A stretch of DNA of 64,000 nucleotides from Pristionchus mayeri. Its lineage: Eukaryota > Nematoda > Chromadorea > Rhabditida > Neodiplogasteridae. Below, in pieces: positions 11,336-22,600 of this stretch. Every line of letters begins with the position of its first letter. Within the stretch, counting starts at the first letter, position 1. The DNA is taken from positions 34,395,541 to 34,459,540 of the forward strand of contig BTRK01000004.1 of NCBI GenBank assembly GCA_036245805.1, written 5' to 3'. The position numbers and the translations under genes are program-made. The notes beneath the pieces are model-generated. The model was not told the origin of the DNA, made no database searches, and worked only from the letters and a program-made list of their open reading frames with translations.

Positions 11336-12497
11336 TCAGCAATTAAGTTTACCACCATTTCGTATACAGCAGTTTGGGTCAAGTGGATCGCAGCAAGGGG
11401 GGTATTCATTAGGACCGTGAAGTGCTGCACAACAGGCTACGTCGGTTAATGGGTCGCAACAAGCTAGTCCTTCCGTGCGCGGGTTGCATCCACCTGCGCA
11501 CTCCACTTGATTTATAACGACTCCTTTATCTGTCCATCTACCGTCGGCACCGCACGGAACTTCCGAGAATACCACATATGCACCGGGATCCGCAGCTTCA
11601 ACGCCTTGTCCATTGTTTACCTGAAAACATGATCTTTTATTGAAATGCGAGCCACTAATAGATTCCGTTCATTCATTCCATTCATTCACATTCACATTCA
11701 CATTCACATTCACATTCATGCACATTCATTCATTCCGTTTGGGGTGAGTTTTCAAGAATGACGAGAGTGTATACGAGAAACGGATGTCCGTCGATTGGAT
11801 CGAATCGGTTGGATGTTGCTTGGCAGCAAGGGTAGGGGGTAACAATATTGCATGGTAACATTTTTTTTATAAATTCTCCAGCTACTTGCCAAGCTAACTG
11901 TCTATTGAGCATCGATATCGACCACAGGGAAAAACAAATCCCACCTCTATAGTCGCGTTGAGTCCTATGCATTCGAAATATAATAAACAGAGAGCGTCGA
12001 AATATGATAAACAGAGAGCGTTGTTCGCATTGAGAATCCACACATCGTCCATTGGCTTCGCTCCATTTCCAGTCATTGTTTCTGTGATCGCATGTTGTTC
12101 GCACGATCTGCAGCCTGAAATAAGTGTGAGAGTCCAGAGGGAGAAATTTTTGGCTTTGGCATATGCTTTTGTACTTGATCGCTTTCACGAAAACACTATA
12201 ATTAGAAAAATCAGTATTCGGAAAACACCGAGCGATGTAAGACGACGACAATGAACCAATATGCATGTACCCTAATCATACGACTATACCACGGAATTTG
12301 TAACTTTATCGATTTAGAGAGTATGTGCAAGTAAGATACCATTATCGAATTTCGAACTCATTATTGTATGTCGAACTTCATCGAATTTCGAACTCTCCAT
12401 AACACTCACCTCCTGCAGGCATCCCGCCCGGAACTGTTGGAACGCACACATCAGCAATGGGCATAAGGACGGAGACCATAACAAGTCGAGAGAGCAT
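11336..12497 (-). CDS. C6-like secreted protein with cysteine-doublet tail, paralog 5
   Basis: Three exons, 12497-12410, 12114-11945 and 11620-11336, join in phase to give 180 residues. Exon 1 encodes the signal peptide MLSRLVMVSVLMPIADVC and the CVPTVPGGMPAG linker. Exon 2 has CRSCEQHA and ends CIGLNATIE; it contains an in-frame 24 nt tandem duplication (reading ALCLSYFD then ALCLLYFE) that adds an extra Cys. Exon 3 begins VNNGQGVEAADPG, has VPCGADGRW and NQVECAGGC, then a doublet-rich tail (ACCDP, ACCAA, PCCDPLDP, NCCIR). Same architecture as paralog 4, its closest relative here. Function unknown; likely extracellular and disulfide-rich. Confidence 0.8.
11667..11736. repeat. CATTCA microsatellite
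   Basis: Tandem hexamer repeats (ACATTC/CATTCA) with a few interruptions, within intron 2 of C6 paralog 5 on the minus strand. Confidence 0.85.
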
Positions 12498-12530
12498 GTC
12501 TCTAATGGAATTATCCGAGAAAGGGGATCC

Positions 12531-12702
12531 GTTTAATAAATAGAGGTGGACAATCCAAGCAGGGGTAGGTCATGGACAAACAACGGTGAGCCTAAAGCTC
12601 GGATCGTAAGCAATTGCATTCTCGCCCCCTCTCTATCGAGGACGGCCGAACTCGCTAGGAGCAAAGCTGTCAAGCGCAGCGAACGGGGGTGATTCATGAT
12701 GC
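12531..12702 (-). promoter_or_regulatory. Upstream module of C6 paralog 5
   Basis: The TATA-like box GTTTAATAAATAGAGG (+ strand, 12531-12546) lies about 35-50 nt upstream of the ATG. The distal motif GAACGGGGGTGATTCATGAT (about 12681-12700) lies about 185-205 nt upstream. Intervening sequence is strongly similar to the paralog 4 module. Confidence 0.7.
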
Positions 12703-12705
12703 GGA

Positions 12706-12729
12706 GAGAGCGAGAGAGAGAGAGAGAGA
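12706..12729. repeat. GA microsatellite
   Basis: A short (GA)n run just upstream of the module of paralog 5. The same place in the paralog 4 module reads GGAAAGTGCGAGC, so it expanded after duplication. Confidence 0.7.
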
Positions 12730-12739
12730 ACGGTCACAG

Positions 12740-13580
12740 TTCGGGCAAGCGATAGCCATTCAAGCATCTGTGGAGCTTGTTACTTAATGAAATTTCGTAT
12801 TCCTTGAACAGTCAATATTTAGGGTGATTTGGAGTGTGAGGGACAATTGTATACAGCGGAATACTTTATAGGCACATTAACACACATATACCGCTTCATA
12901 GTGAAATGGAATGGGGACTAGAGAGGGTACAGGAACGACCGCCTCGTGTCTGGTCTCGTGTCGAACTCCCTTTGAATCGTCGATTGCCGGAGCAATCGGG
13001 AAGCTGCGCCTACTGACCAATGATCCAAGAGACTGCTATCAGCTAGGGGGTTTTGGATACGGGATAATTTGGAGGGAGCAGATACCAAGGATCTTCGATC
13101 CTTGGCAGAACCATATAATCAACTAGTCCATTTAAACCGATGATGTTCGCAAAATTTTGTTGATGCATCGTAAACTGTCAGGGTACTACCCGAACAATGA
13201 CAATTGCACAATTTCCGTTTTTTAGAGTGCTCATTGGCGTAGTTTGTGATGCGATTCCACTGTTCATTTACCCATGTGCAGTGTGATATACGTGGCAAGA
13301 AAGAGTCCAACACGATTATTGACATGGTAGTTTAGCACTCCTTCACTTGGGTCCCAAGCGTTTGCACCAAGCGTTGCAATCTTGTAAGAGTTATGTAATG
13401 TAATTCTGAAATGTGAATACTAGATGAATTTCTCTACAAGTGTGCAAGAAAACCCCTTGATCTGGTAAATAACCTGAACAAATAGTGTGAATTATCGATG
13501 TTGTTACAATTTTGCAATGCAAGAGTCATCGGAAAATTTATAATACGACAATGGATACATGAGTAAAAATAGGAACGAGT
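12740..13580. other. Intergenic, no gene recognised
   Basis: No family exon, repeat or palindrome noticed. Short ORFs at 12911-13126 (+) and 13119-13325 (-) lack recognisable features. Confidence 0.45.
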
Positions 13581-13584
13581 GCTT

Positions 13585-14301
13585 TCAATCAGACGCGCAC
13601 TCCACTATACCGACAAATAAAAATCCGTTGTACACCCAGGCGCCGGATTCGTGGCAGGTCACGTCCATACGTGCAACCATGTCGACGTTTCCATCGTCTC
13701 CGTCGGTTATTACTCCGCCTTGGTTTACCTAGAAAACAATTTTAGCAATCCGAATTAAACATTTATAATTTCCAGACACGCATACACATCAAACTGTGGA
13801 TGTAATTCATTTTTGTGTTTATCCCACTGAAGCATCTCTCACCTCAATGTTCGCATTAAGTCCATTGCAGATAAATGTGCGAATGCACGTGCTGGCGTCC
13901 GTGACATCGCTGGTGAACGGCTTGGAGCCTGAATCAAGGAAAGTTTCGCAGGCTTTCTCCATGATTAGGAATCCACTTTCCACCTTTTTTTGCGGCATGT
14001 TCTAACTTTAAGCCAGTGATTTGAAATATTAGATCCTCACCGAGTCCAGCCTGTGTGATCGTGATCAGATTTGGGTCGCACAATTTACAGTCTGGAATAA
14101 ATTATTACACTTTCTCGGATAGTACTATTCGTTGGAGCTTCAGCGCTGGTATGATGAGACTGATTTCAAACGTGCCAATGAGACGCTTGAAGAACAATGT
14201 GACTTACTGCTTCCAGGCACGTTGATTCCGCCTGGTCTTGTCGGCACGCAGGAGTCAGCAACAACGAAGAGGAAAGATACGACAGCGAGAAGAGGCCACA
14301 T
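13585..14301 (-). CDS. C6-like secreted protein, paralog 6
   Basis: Four exons, 14301-14208, 14091-14041, 13928-13843 and 13728-13585, join in phase to give 124 residues. Exon 1 encodes MWPLLAVVSFLFVVADSC and CVPTRPGGINVPGS. The region that is one exon in paralogs 2 to 5 is split here: exon 2 carries CKLCDPNLITITQAG, exon 3 carries STCIRTFICNGLNANIE. Exon 4 begins VNQGGVITDGDDGN, has DVTCHESGAWVYNG and ends VECASD. Cys and Trp positions match the family. The extra intron is shared with paralog 7, so these two form a subgroup. Predicted secreted; function unknown. Confidence 0.78.
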
Positions 14302-14319
14302 AGATTTGCATGAGCTGAC

Positions 14320-14499
14320 CACCGAAGCAATGCGCTTATGAACGAGTGTGGACGCTCCACTTCGACGAAAAGGCTTGTGAAAAAGTACCATTATTTCAGT
14401 TCTCAATCACGTTTCCAGCATTCTATGTGCATTTCGGAGAATGTGCTATCGACCTCAATAAGAGCGTCCCGCCAAACGCTGAGGGGATGATTTATGATA
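14320..14499 (-). promoter_or_regulatory. Upstream region of C6 paralog 6
   Basis: The distal motif GAGGGGATGATTTATGATAG (+ strand, about 14481-14500) sits about 180-200 nt upstream of the ATG as in the paralogs. GCGCTTATGAACG (14331-14343) may be a degraded TATA-like box. Confidence 0.45.
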
Positions 14500-14925
14500 G
14501 GCAAAAATACAGAGACATGCAGAGGGAAGCTCAAAATGCAGTCGAAACCAATTTCTAATTTGGCTCTCTCAGCACGGAGTAAAGAGAGCAGCGCGCTAGG
14601 GATCAACTCATTAACCATCGAACTCATTCGACCCAAATTTATTTACATTTCTCGGAGATTAGTGAGAATAGTCTTTCATTGTCTACACTGCACACGCGAA
14701 TAAAGCATTATTTTCTACAAGCTGTGCTTCTAGCACTGACCCTGGTCAATCAGCGTTCTTCCGCCTGCCCAGTCTCGAAGTCTGGATTTTCCTTTACCGT
14801 TTCCTTTTTTTATCTTATCGTTACGGACATTTTTTGATCTGAACGTTGCAAATATTCAGCGGAATGTTTCAGAAGGGTTTATTGCATTAAAAATACAACA
14901 TTTCAAATAAATCGTACGGGCCTCC

Positions 14926-15988
14926 TTAATTGCCGTACGCACACTCTAGCAGAATGACCGGGCGCCCTTGGTACTCGAACCAGGTGCCGTCGGCATTGCA
15001 TTTCACAACGATTTGCGCGATGTTGTCGATGACTCCGTCGTCGGCATCCAAGATGACGCCCATGATATCGTTCACCTAAGAATTTGGAATCAGCATTCCG
15101 CAACTTGTTATTAATAAATTTTGAAAAAAAAGATGTGTTCATAAGGATATCGGTCTATTATTTGACAACATGGGTTATTCATGGCATCACCTTGGCATAG
15201 GTGGAGACGTCATTCACCTATGGCAACGGAGCTTATGATCACACCTCTTGTCCACCCCTGTACATAACGAACTTTTAGCTATACATCTGAGTCATGATGA
15301 TAGGGATGATAGGGGAAAGTTTTCCTTATCTAACGGGGTTGTGCCGAGAAAATAGCGATATCATTCAAAACGTCATTTTAAAGCGATGTACAGTTCGCAA
15401 ATTCAACAAACCTCGATGTTTACATTGGGACCCGGGCCGCAGGTGAGCTTTCCTACTAGGCAACCGTCGGTGTCGTAGAACCACTCGGGATCGTTAAAAT
15501 CTCGTTCACCTAAATGATTTTTAAATTTTAATCACATACATTATCTGGATCATCAAAACTAATTTCAAGTGAGAGTAGGTAGTTTGACAAATACTATGGA
15601 GTAGATATACATGTATTTCCCAGTGGTAAATGAAAATAACTTGCCAGCATCCCAAACAGATCCAAACAAATCGGCATTACACGTCTGGCAGGCTGAATAA
15701 TGTATGTATTACACATCGATGTGAATCGAATAAAAACTTAGAAAGGATCGAATAAAATCTAAATACGACCTCTGCAAGTTCAGTTTAGGGATGACCAAGT
15801 TTTGTAATGCAAGTAATACAGATTGTTCCGTAACATATGGCAAAATATCACTTTCGGCGAATGTACCCATGAAATGTACAATGATTTTACTCACTGCCTG
15901 GTGGCATATCGAGACCGCCTGGTCTCGTTGGGACGCACACATCAGCAGCAGAAATGAGGACAGAGCTAACCAGTAGATGTGAAAGCAT
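14926..15988 (-). CDS. C6-like secreted protein, paralog 7
   Basis: Four exons, 15988-15895, 15692-15645, 15509-15412 and 15075-14926, join in phase to give 129 residues. Exon 1 encodes the signal peptide MLSHLLVSSVLISAADVC and CVPTRPGGLDMPPG. Exon 2 carries CQTCNADLFG, exon 3 carries DTDGCLVGKLTCGPGPNVN, exon 4 begins VNDIMGVILDADDGV, has VVKCNADGTWFEYQG and ends LLECAYGN. Intron 2 starts with GCAAGT, a GC-AG intron of the well-known rare class; using it is required to keep the frame. Exon layout matches paralog 6. Confidence 0.78.
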
Positions 15989-16020
15989 GGTTCAAATGGA
16001 ATTGCCCGAGTAATGGGATC

Positions 16021-16176
16021 CGGTTATTAAATAGGGGTGGACAATACATGGAGAGGTGGTAGATCATGGACAAAAAGCGGTGATCTTAGCACCCGGTCCG
16101 TCAACAACTCTTCATCGAGAACAGCCGAACTCGCTAAGCGAAAGCTGTCAAGCACAGTGAGCGGGGTGATTGATGA
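16021..16176 (-). promoter_or_regulatory. Upstream module of C6 paralog 7
   Basis: The TATA-like box CGGTTATTAAATAGGGGTGG (+ strand, 16021-16040) lies about 35-50 nt upstream of the ATG. The distal motif GTGAGCGGGGTGATTGATGA (about 16157-16176) lies about 170-190 nt upstream. Confidence 0.65.
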
Positions 16177-16225
16177 CTCGTATAATTGCTTTAATTACTT
16201 ACAATAAGTTTCCAATAAATCTTAC

Positions 16226-16316
16226 TGCCAGGAACGTCGATTCCGCCGGTCTTAGTGGCAACGCACGCATTTGAAACGGAGCAGAGGAAAGAAACCAGCA
16301 CAGTCCGATATGACAT
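16226..16316 (-). pseudogene. Orphan C6-type first exon
   Basis: A complete family-type first exon: signal peptide MSYRTVLVSFLCSVSNAC, then CVATKTGGIDVPG, ending in phase 1 at a GTAAGA donor. No matching exons 2-4 lie between it and the first exon of paralog 7. It is either a relic of a deleted gene or an alternative first exon that splices to 15692, which would keep frame. Confidence 0.6.
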
Positions 16317-16835
16317 CACTAACAAAGATGCACTAATTAACAGGGAGGGGGGACGATCCGTGTTTTGTTATGTGCAAAACCCTAATAGTCCTAATCAATC
16401 ACTTTCCTCGCGCGATCTGTTCTCTTCAGAGAAAAATAGCGTATGACCTCAAAAGGAGGCTCGGGAAATAGAAGGATAAATTATTCGTTCTCCTCAACTG
16501 AGAAAACGAGTAAGATCAATGTTTTCAAAAATTTTCTACTTTATCGATTGTTCTGTTATCAGCAAACAAATGTTGTCGCATTCATTAGAATGCACCAGCA
16601 ATACAAACTCGTAAAATTAACGATAATTCCTGCTCAAAACAACGATTGCTACTCAAACAGCTCGTTTTCTCTCGACGATTGCTTGATAGAAAGAAGCGAA
16701 TCTTCAGCTGCAATTATATTGTTTAATTTCTAATAACAGCTCCATATTTACCGCGCACTAGATGCTCATTGATTGAGTCATTTATCACATATCCGTTTGT
16801 CTTACAGCTCGCCTGCAGCCAAATCTTCTTATCCT

Positions 16836-17997
16836 TTAGCGGCAATTGCTAGATTTGGTAATTGTGATCACTAATTTTTGGAAATTCTCCAGGTTGTATC
16901 GTACCTCAGCGAGAAGTTGCACACTTTGAAGTGGTATGGCTTCTTCATTTACATTCTCAAGCCAGAGCTTTTCCATTTTCCTAGAGAACATCTCTAGGAT
17001 TATATTCGCATAATCTTCGCTATTAATGTTTATCAAATAGTTTGCAATTGTTCTTCCGTTAGATGTAAATATGCAAAGATGAAAAGAGAGGACGACTGAG
17101 GATATGTCGAGAAGAAATTTCACTGAAAGTAAACCAATTTGGATTTTACAATGTGAATTCCTCACCAGGATTATCTGAAGTGGTGTTTGCCATGAATATA
17201 GAGACCACGCTAACATTGTGCTCTTCTATAGTCTTCAGCATGTGAGCTCTGCATATCACACATTGTTCTCGGGTATATCTAACCTACCTTCCCCAACTTA
17301 CATTGCGCCATCGGTAAGAGTTTGAGTTTCAACAAGCAATTTTTGAAAATTTATTTCCTCAAGGAATTCGGTAATGTGTTCCAAAGTTCGTTGATAATAG
17401 CAGTTGATCAGCTCTACTTTCTTTAATTTTCTTCCTACACAATCTCCGAGAAACTTTAGCACCACAGAGACATGATACTTGACATGTAATTTGTAGAGCT
17501 GCAAAATTGAAATTGTAATTACAAAAAATGTTACTACCCACAATACAAGTTTGCGCGCCATCATTGCCTTCCCTGTCTATTTCAATGCACACGCCCATAT
17601 TATTGGGACGAGCAAGACGCAATTCAAAGTAGCAGATATTAGTCTTCGGAACGAAGATGAACATGTTTACACTGCCAGGTCGATCGGGATCCCCATAGAA
17701 TCGAACTTCGTCAACAATTTGAGCATTTGGACGCAGCAGTGCGAACTCATCCACGCAATTTTTCATTTTACGTGAAGCCTGAAATATTTGCATTATTGTG
17801 ATACATTATGAAAAATTGCAAACTCTCGAAAAGTAAGTTCTTACCAGTCTGAGTTGGCCAAATGATTCCACTGTATATTCGATAATCTTGAAGAGTAGAT
17901 CACGTGGTAATAATTCGAATTGTGGAGGATCCGGGTTTGTCGATGTATTAAACGTAAAAGCGAGAGTTTTCTTTAGTTTTAAAACGAGAGAGTCCAT
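16836..17997 (-). CDS. F-box protein, family copy A
   Basis: Five exons, 17997-17845, 17778-17542, 17498-17302, 17248-17166 and 17122-16836, join in phase to give 318 residues. Near the N terminus it has an F-box-like stretch (FELLPRDLLFKIIEYTVESF, residues about 27-46), the part of F-box proteins that normally binds Skp1 in SCF ubiquitin ligases. The rest matches the other copies here at low identity: VDEFALL, CYFELRLARP, FLGDCVGRKLKKVEL and IILEMFSRKMEKLW. The C-terminal part probably recognises a partner, as in large nematode F-box families; that role is inferred. Splice sites are canonical and the frame is open. It is the most diverged member and lies apart from the 31-47 kb group. Confidence 0.75.
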
Positions 17998-18009
17998 CTT
18001 TCTGCCAAA

Positions 18010-18500
18010 TTTTGGAGGATTGTTAATGATGGAAACACGAGCAGACGCTAATTAGTATATTGTCTAAGTATCAATTGAGTCAACAAAGCCCAATAGATTG
18101 TTTACCTATTGACAGGTGCTAATGCACATGCATCACCTAGGCGTGACTTTCTCAGATTATTGTTTGCATAAAACGCGACCTCAAGGATTATAATCTCGAT
18201 ATGCCTTGCCACACTCTCTCACACTGAATAAGTACTGAGAGTCAATTCTCATTTCCTTGCTATTTGATCACTCATATACCTTACTGTTTCGTCGCACCTC
18301 TAGTGTAGATAAATTATTATTAATTATTATATGCTCAGTAACACACCTACGGTTTAATTTGTATTTATTTCTTCAATTAGTTACACTTTTTTTCAGTGGC
18401 ATAGACTCCCCTAATTCACTCAATATGTTCCTTTGCGTTATGTGTGCGTGAACATTGTGCAAACACACAGGAGAATCATTGAAGATTCAAATTTTCTCAT
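18010..18500. other. Intergenic; one copy of a 130 bp direct duplication
   Basis: No gene seen. The segment at about 18360-18505 is repeated in the same orientation at about 19540-19685 (TATTTATTTCTTCAATTAGT through TTCTCATGA), with scattered mismatches. Confidence 0.6.
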
Positions 18501-18502
18501 GA

Positions 18503-18727
18503 TTATGGAAGGAGAAGAGGGATTAGCACCATCGCTCTCCTGATGTAGTCGACTGGGTCGGGAGAGGCGGCTGTCTTAACTTCTTCGATTCGATTCGTGC
18601 ATCGCGTGCATGCCCATCCCGACAAGTTACCTGTCAAGAGCACGAGGAGATGAATGGCAACGGGAGAGGCCACCTTTCGGAAGCATATCAGAGGGCAGAG
18701 AGCACGAGAGACGGAGAAACCTACCAA
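18503..18727 (-). pseudogene. Possible secreted-protein exon remnant
   Basis: A minus-strand frame reads a hydrophobic stretch (PVAIHLLVLLTGN) followed by CTRCTNRIEEVKTAASP. This recalls the C-x2-C start of C6-type exon 2. No further exons of the family are found downstream, so it may be a relic or chance. Confidence 0.25.
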
Positions 18728-19050
18728 TGTGTCTTTGAGCTGTGACGTGATTTATTTGATGTTCAAGAATGCGGACCATGCTGAACTCTTCCTTCTATCG
18801 GCAGTGCATGAATTTGCTGATGAGCACTTCTAAGATAGAAATCTCTAAACGCCGAAACTGCCGCATTCACAAGAGTTGTTGTGCCTATACATTCATTCAA
18901 TGCAGCAATTGCATGCAATTTGTAACATTAATATATTTCCATGACAATAACAGATTGTTTGCTCAATGTCATGCGATCGAAAATTGCGAAGGAGAGATGA
19001 GGGAGAATGGCAGAGAAAATAGAAATTATGTGGCATTCAACCATATCACA

Positions 19051-19217
19051 AATGCTATCAGTTGTACGCGCACTGCAGCTGGGTAATTGGGTTGTCTTGA
19101 TATATCCATGCTGTACCAGCAGTATTGCACGTGACAGTCATGCGCACTGTGTTGTCGATGGAGCCATCGTCCATGTCGACGATGACACCACCACCAGCGC
19201 CACCTCCACCGTTCACC
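19051..19217 (-). pseudogene. Orphan C6-type last exon
   Basis: After a TCTCAG acceptor the frame reads VNGGGGAGGGVIVDMDDGSI, then MTVTCNTAGTAWIYQDN and QLQCAYN before a stop. This is a full family last exon (compare paralogs 6 and 7). The matching upstream exons are not found at higher coordinates before the membrane-protein gene. It could be a relic, or the exon of a gene with diverged 5' exons I failed to see. Confidence 0.6.
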
Positions 19218-19539
19218 TGAGAATTGCTTGATTATTTAAAATATTGCATTTTTAAAAATTTTTTCGTGTGTGATTTGCGAGCAATGCATGATTGGTGTCC
19301 GGAAGTCGTATTACAGTACGTGCTAATCGCCTTGGTCTGCGCGGCGGATCGCGGCTTGCGCCGATTGATTTTGAGAGAAGAATATTTTTTTCACGATTCG
19401 AACCTGTTATTTACGAATTCTCCGTAAAATTTCGCAACGAAAGGACTATGCATGCATATTTTAATACATATAAATCAATATTTTGAATTCCGAAATGCTG
19501 CAACCTACCGTAATCACATTTTGCGATTTCACTTTTTAT

Positions 19540-19685
19540 TTATTTCTTCAATTAGTTCGACTTTTTTCAGTGACATAGACTCCCCGAATCCACTCAATAT
19601 ATTCCTTTGCAGTATGTGTTTGTGAACTTTGTGCAAAAACACAGGAGTATCATTGAAAATTCAAATCTTCTCATGAGTGGGAAGT
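19540..19685. repeat. Direct duplication, second copy (see 18360-18505)
   Basis: Matches 18360-18505 in the same orientation over about 140 nt with small differences. The two copies flank the orphan C6 last exon. Confidence 0.65.
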
Positions 19686-22600
19686 GTGGAATGGGTCAAT
19701 ACGAGTTCACTGGCTTTCGAATTGATTTTGTAGGCGAGATTTGCGAGTGCTTCGCTACTCGCTGCTGCGTGCTGTGACGCATCTGCAAATTTATCCTTTT
19801 TTAAAATGAATTTATAAATATTTTTAATATACATTTACAAAAAAACAAAAAAAATCGTACGTGTCAGTCTCTGGCTGTTGGATGAGTGCCTCGGTCTCCT
19901 GCGTGCCCTCAGTCTTCATTCTATTCGCAGCAGCCACCCGCTGCTTCCACATCCTGCGGTACTGCAAACATAGTCTATTTAGAAATGTATTTACAATATA
20001 TGCTAAAAAATTATTACTTTTTCCTCATATCGTATTATGTTTAATACAATCGCATCAGTTTTTTCGAGGTGTAAAATTAACTAATTAAATTAATTAATAT
20101 AATAACAACGTGCGAACCAATTTGAATCCGACGGTGGCGAACGCGAGAAAGGCGAGTATCGCGCCGATCACGCCAATCGCGATCGCCCACTGGAAATTAG
20201 CTTTTCCGAAATTGCATTTCTGTATTTACATTTTTTCACGGCGAGAACAACAGTATAATCTCAGTATGTGTTTGTGGCTGTGAATTTGAAGTTTTGTATT
20301 CTTCCATAATCATAGGTTTGAAATGATTTTAGAAGACTATATGAGAGCGTTTGTCTAAAAGTCGAGCAGATCCGAAATATTTTGGCACAGCAAAAAAAAG
20401 TCAATTTTCCAATTTTGAGTGATTTGGGGTTATCGATGGCGCTGAAGAAGATAGGCATACTCATTTTGTACGTACAGCTTCCGTTGGCTCCAGACGACGT
20501 TGCGTCGAATTCACATTTTGAGGCTTCCCACAGCTGAATTGAGCGCTAAAATTAGTGGAACGAGTTTTCGGGGGTGAAATTTTATGGCGAACATGCCTGT
20601 GTATTTCAATTATCATAATATTTTAATTTAAAAATTAAAAATTCAACTTTTCGCTCCATCAAAAGCGAGCTTAGCAAATACATGGATGGAACCGCCGTGA
20701 CGAGAGGATTTCGAGTATATAATTTCATTTAAATACGACATCAAACTTTTGAGAAATGTTGCAAATAGTGCTCCGTTTGAATCTAATTTGGCGAGTGATC
20801 GTCCGATATTCCTCCTTCAATTGACCTCAAACCCTCTGGCAGTCCCCTCCTCTGCCTCTATCCCACGCCCCCTGGCAGTTTCAGTGCATTGCGTCGTCCA
20901 ACCTCACGTTTTCTTCTGTTTTGAGCGCAGTTATTTTTAGTTTTCTCAAAAGTTTGATGTCGTAATTAGATGAAATTACATATTTGAAATCCTCTCGTCA
21001 CGGCGGTTCTATCCATATATTTGCTAAGCTCGCCTTTGATGGAGCGAAAAGTTGAAGTATTAATTTTTAATTAGAAAAATATGATAATTGAAATACACAG
21101 GCGTGTTCGCCATAAAATTTTCCCCAGCAAACTTGTTCCACTAATTTTAGCGCCCAATTGAGCTGTGGGAAGCCTCAAAAAAGTGTAATCGACGTAACGT
21201 CGTCTGGAGCCACCGGAAGCTGTACGCACAAAATGAGTATGCCTATCTTCTTCAGCGCCATCGATAACCCCAAATCACTCAAAATTGGAAAATTGACTTT
21301 TTTTGCTGTGCCGGGCTCTGATCGAATCTTCGGCAAACGCCCTCATATTTTCCGTTTTTTTTTAACATTTCTGACCGGATAGTATCAAAAGTCGTTATTG
21401 ATTGAATAACTGACGTAGGGCGGTCCCGACGCTGTTGAGGGCGCGGCGACGTCGTCCTTGTTCGCCTGAGCCACGACCTCTTTCTGAAAGATCACGATCT
21501 ATATTTGTTCGCCGAATCGCTTGTTCATCTGAATGCAAACGTTCATCAACTCGATTGTAAAAAAAACATACAAAAGAATTATGCTATTCAAATCTTCTTT
21601 TTAGAAAAGAACAAGAAACTGACGATTTCCGGTCCGGCGGTCGCGTTACCAGACGCGCTGCTTGCTTTCTCTTTTTCTGCTAGTTTACCCTGAGACTCAG
21701 TGTCATTCTGAAAGATTTCCATCAGATTCTCAAAAGATTAGAATGGATAGCTCTACCTTCTGCGTCTCGGCAGTTTCTCGATGTTGTCGCGGGCGGTACT
21801 GCTCGGCGTAGTGGCTGTGGCGCACACCGTCCTCTTAATTAATTAATTAGTTAATTACTTCTTAGTTTGAATGCTCTTTTATCGATTTATACCCAACAAA
21901 TCAGTCGAAAATAGCGAAAAAAATTCACGAGCTTTGGCATCGACCGAGATGCGAATCTTGCCGTCCTTGGTCTCGTTGTGAAAGGTGCCCTCGACGACAC
22001 GGAACGCGCCGCTGTCTGAAATTATTCGTGTGCGAGGTGAAATTTAAGTATTACGTTTGTGGTTATCACCATAGGCTTTGAATCCCAAATTAGGTTCTCA
22101 ATAGTGATTGGATACTGGCAGCCAGAGTAATACAAAGGGAAGGAGATATATTCCAATAATAATACTAAACAATTTATCACGTCGAACATTTCTATCGTTT
22201 GTATAAAAAATAAGAGAAAAGGACGATTTCTCACTCTCGTACACCCAGTCGTCGTCATCGGTGAAGCCGTCGTCCGCACTCAGCATCACGATCTTCTGCC
22301 CGACGACGAACCGCACACCGATCGCGAAATGAGCTGAGATATCGTAGTTTACAGTACCCTTGAATCCGGTTATACAGTATGCCCCCAGTTACCGTACCCG
22401 GATCGATCCATCCCGTGGCGGTGAATTTTTTCACTTCCTTTTCCGGGTAGTTGCTCTCATAGTAATCTTCCGTATTGTCGAATATCATCGGAGTCGAACT
22501 GAGGAGGATACATTATTTATTGATTACGGTAAGATACCGTAACGCCAAGGGATACTGTAGCCTACACTACCTGACGACGATCACGGTGGCGCACTTGCTG

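Noticed and set aside
11730..12266. 178-codon minus-strand ORF over C6 paralog 5
   Set aside because: It reads exon 2 in the wrong frame and runs through introns. The spliced model with conserved phases explains the locus.
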